From Planctomycetaceae bacterium (GTDB taxonomy: Bacteria > Planctomycetota > Planctomycetia > Pirellulales > Thermoguttaceae): DNA of 5,407 nucleotides. Both the position numbers and the translations under genes were made by a program. Positions within the stretch are counted from its first letter, which is position 1. Every line of letters begins with the position of its first letter. Below the pieces are notes generated by a model. It did no database searches and was not told the DNA's origin. It saw nothing but the letters and a program-made list of their open reading frames with translations. The DNA lies in contig JAITST010000017.1 of NCBI GenBank assembly GCA_031287585.1, positions 1 through 5,407 on the forward strand. The letters run 5' to 3'. This document shows, piece by piece, positions 5,391 through 5,407 of this stretch.

Positions 5391-5407
5391 ATGTCAGACG
5401 CTACTAT
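5391..5407 (+). CDS. Possible start of a plus-strand gene, cut by the right edge
   Basis: An ATG at 5391 opens MSDAT and is still open at the edge. Only five complete codons are visible, so no function can be given. The support is positional: it lies about 49 nt after a candidate promoter start and at the end of an AT-rich non-coding stretch. No Shine-Dalgarno site precedes it. Confidence 0.3.

Overview
The window reads as a bacterial chromosome segment of moderate GC content, with AT-rich intergenic stretches and few good Shine-Dalgarno sites. The gene mix is an HdrB-type CCG-domain protein directly upstream of a LutB/LldF protein, next to a divergent conserved protein opening with LTHFSKPADER..YRAIR. 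That mix fits Planctomycetota best in my judgement, possibly a lower-GC lineage. This placement is an inference from remembered gene patterns, not a database result.

Layout. On the minus strand, positions 4345 to 707 hold a compact three-gene block in the order glgC (ADP-glucose pyrophosphorylase), an HdrB-like double CCG-domain protein, and lutB (LUD domain plus ferredoxin-like Fe-S protein). Both gaps between these genes are 39 nt, which suggests co-transcription. A good sigma70-type promoter (TTGTAT-17-TATAAT) at 4418-4446 fits transcription of the block. It also shows that the much longer possible glgC start at 4471 is an artefact. The glgC leader contains a possible 17-codon leader ORF whose stop overlaps the glgC ATG (ATGA). 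A second perfect TATAAT lies in the glgC-hdrB gap. No lutC follows lutB; a 404-nt non-coding stretch comes next. Then, on the same strand, comes the start of a secreted YD-repeat (RHS-type) protein that runs off the left edge.

Divergent from glgC, on the plus strand at 4586-5134, is a 182-residue protein whose predicted strand/helix order resembles a class I methyltransferase but which lacks the glycine-rich SAM motif. About 50 nt after its stop is a strong 24-position inverted repeat (5185-5253). Its T-tract/A-tract polarity is the reverse of an intrinsic terminator. The right edge has a possible promoter (TTGTAA-17-TACAAT) and a possible start codon for another plus-strand gene.

Function. 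GlgC makes ADP-glucose for glycogen synthesis. The HdrB-like/LutB pair looks like an electron-transfer module for oxidation of lactate or a similar hydroxy acid, or an HdrBC-like thiol/disulfide module. Placing glycogen synthesis and this redox pair in one transcription unit would link carbon storage to redox metabolism, but that link is inference. I found no RNA genes, CRISPR arrays or insertion sequences.
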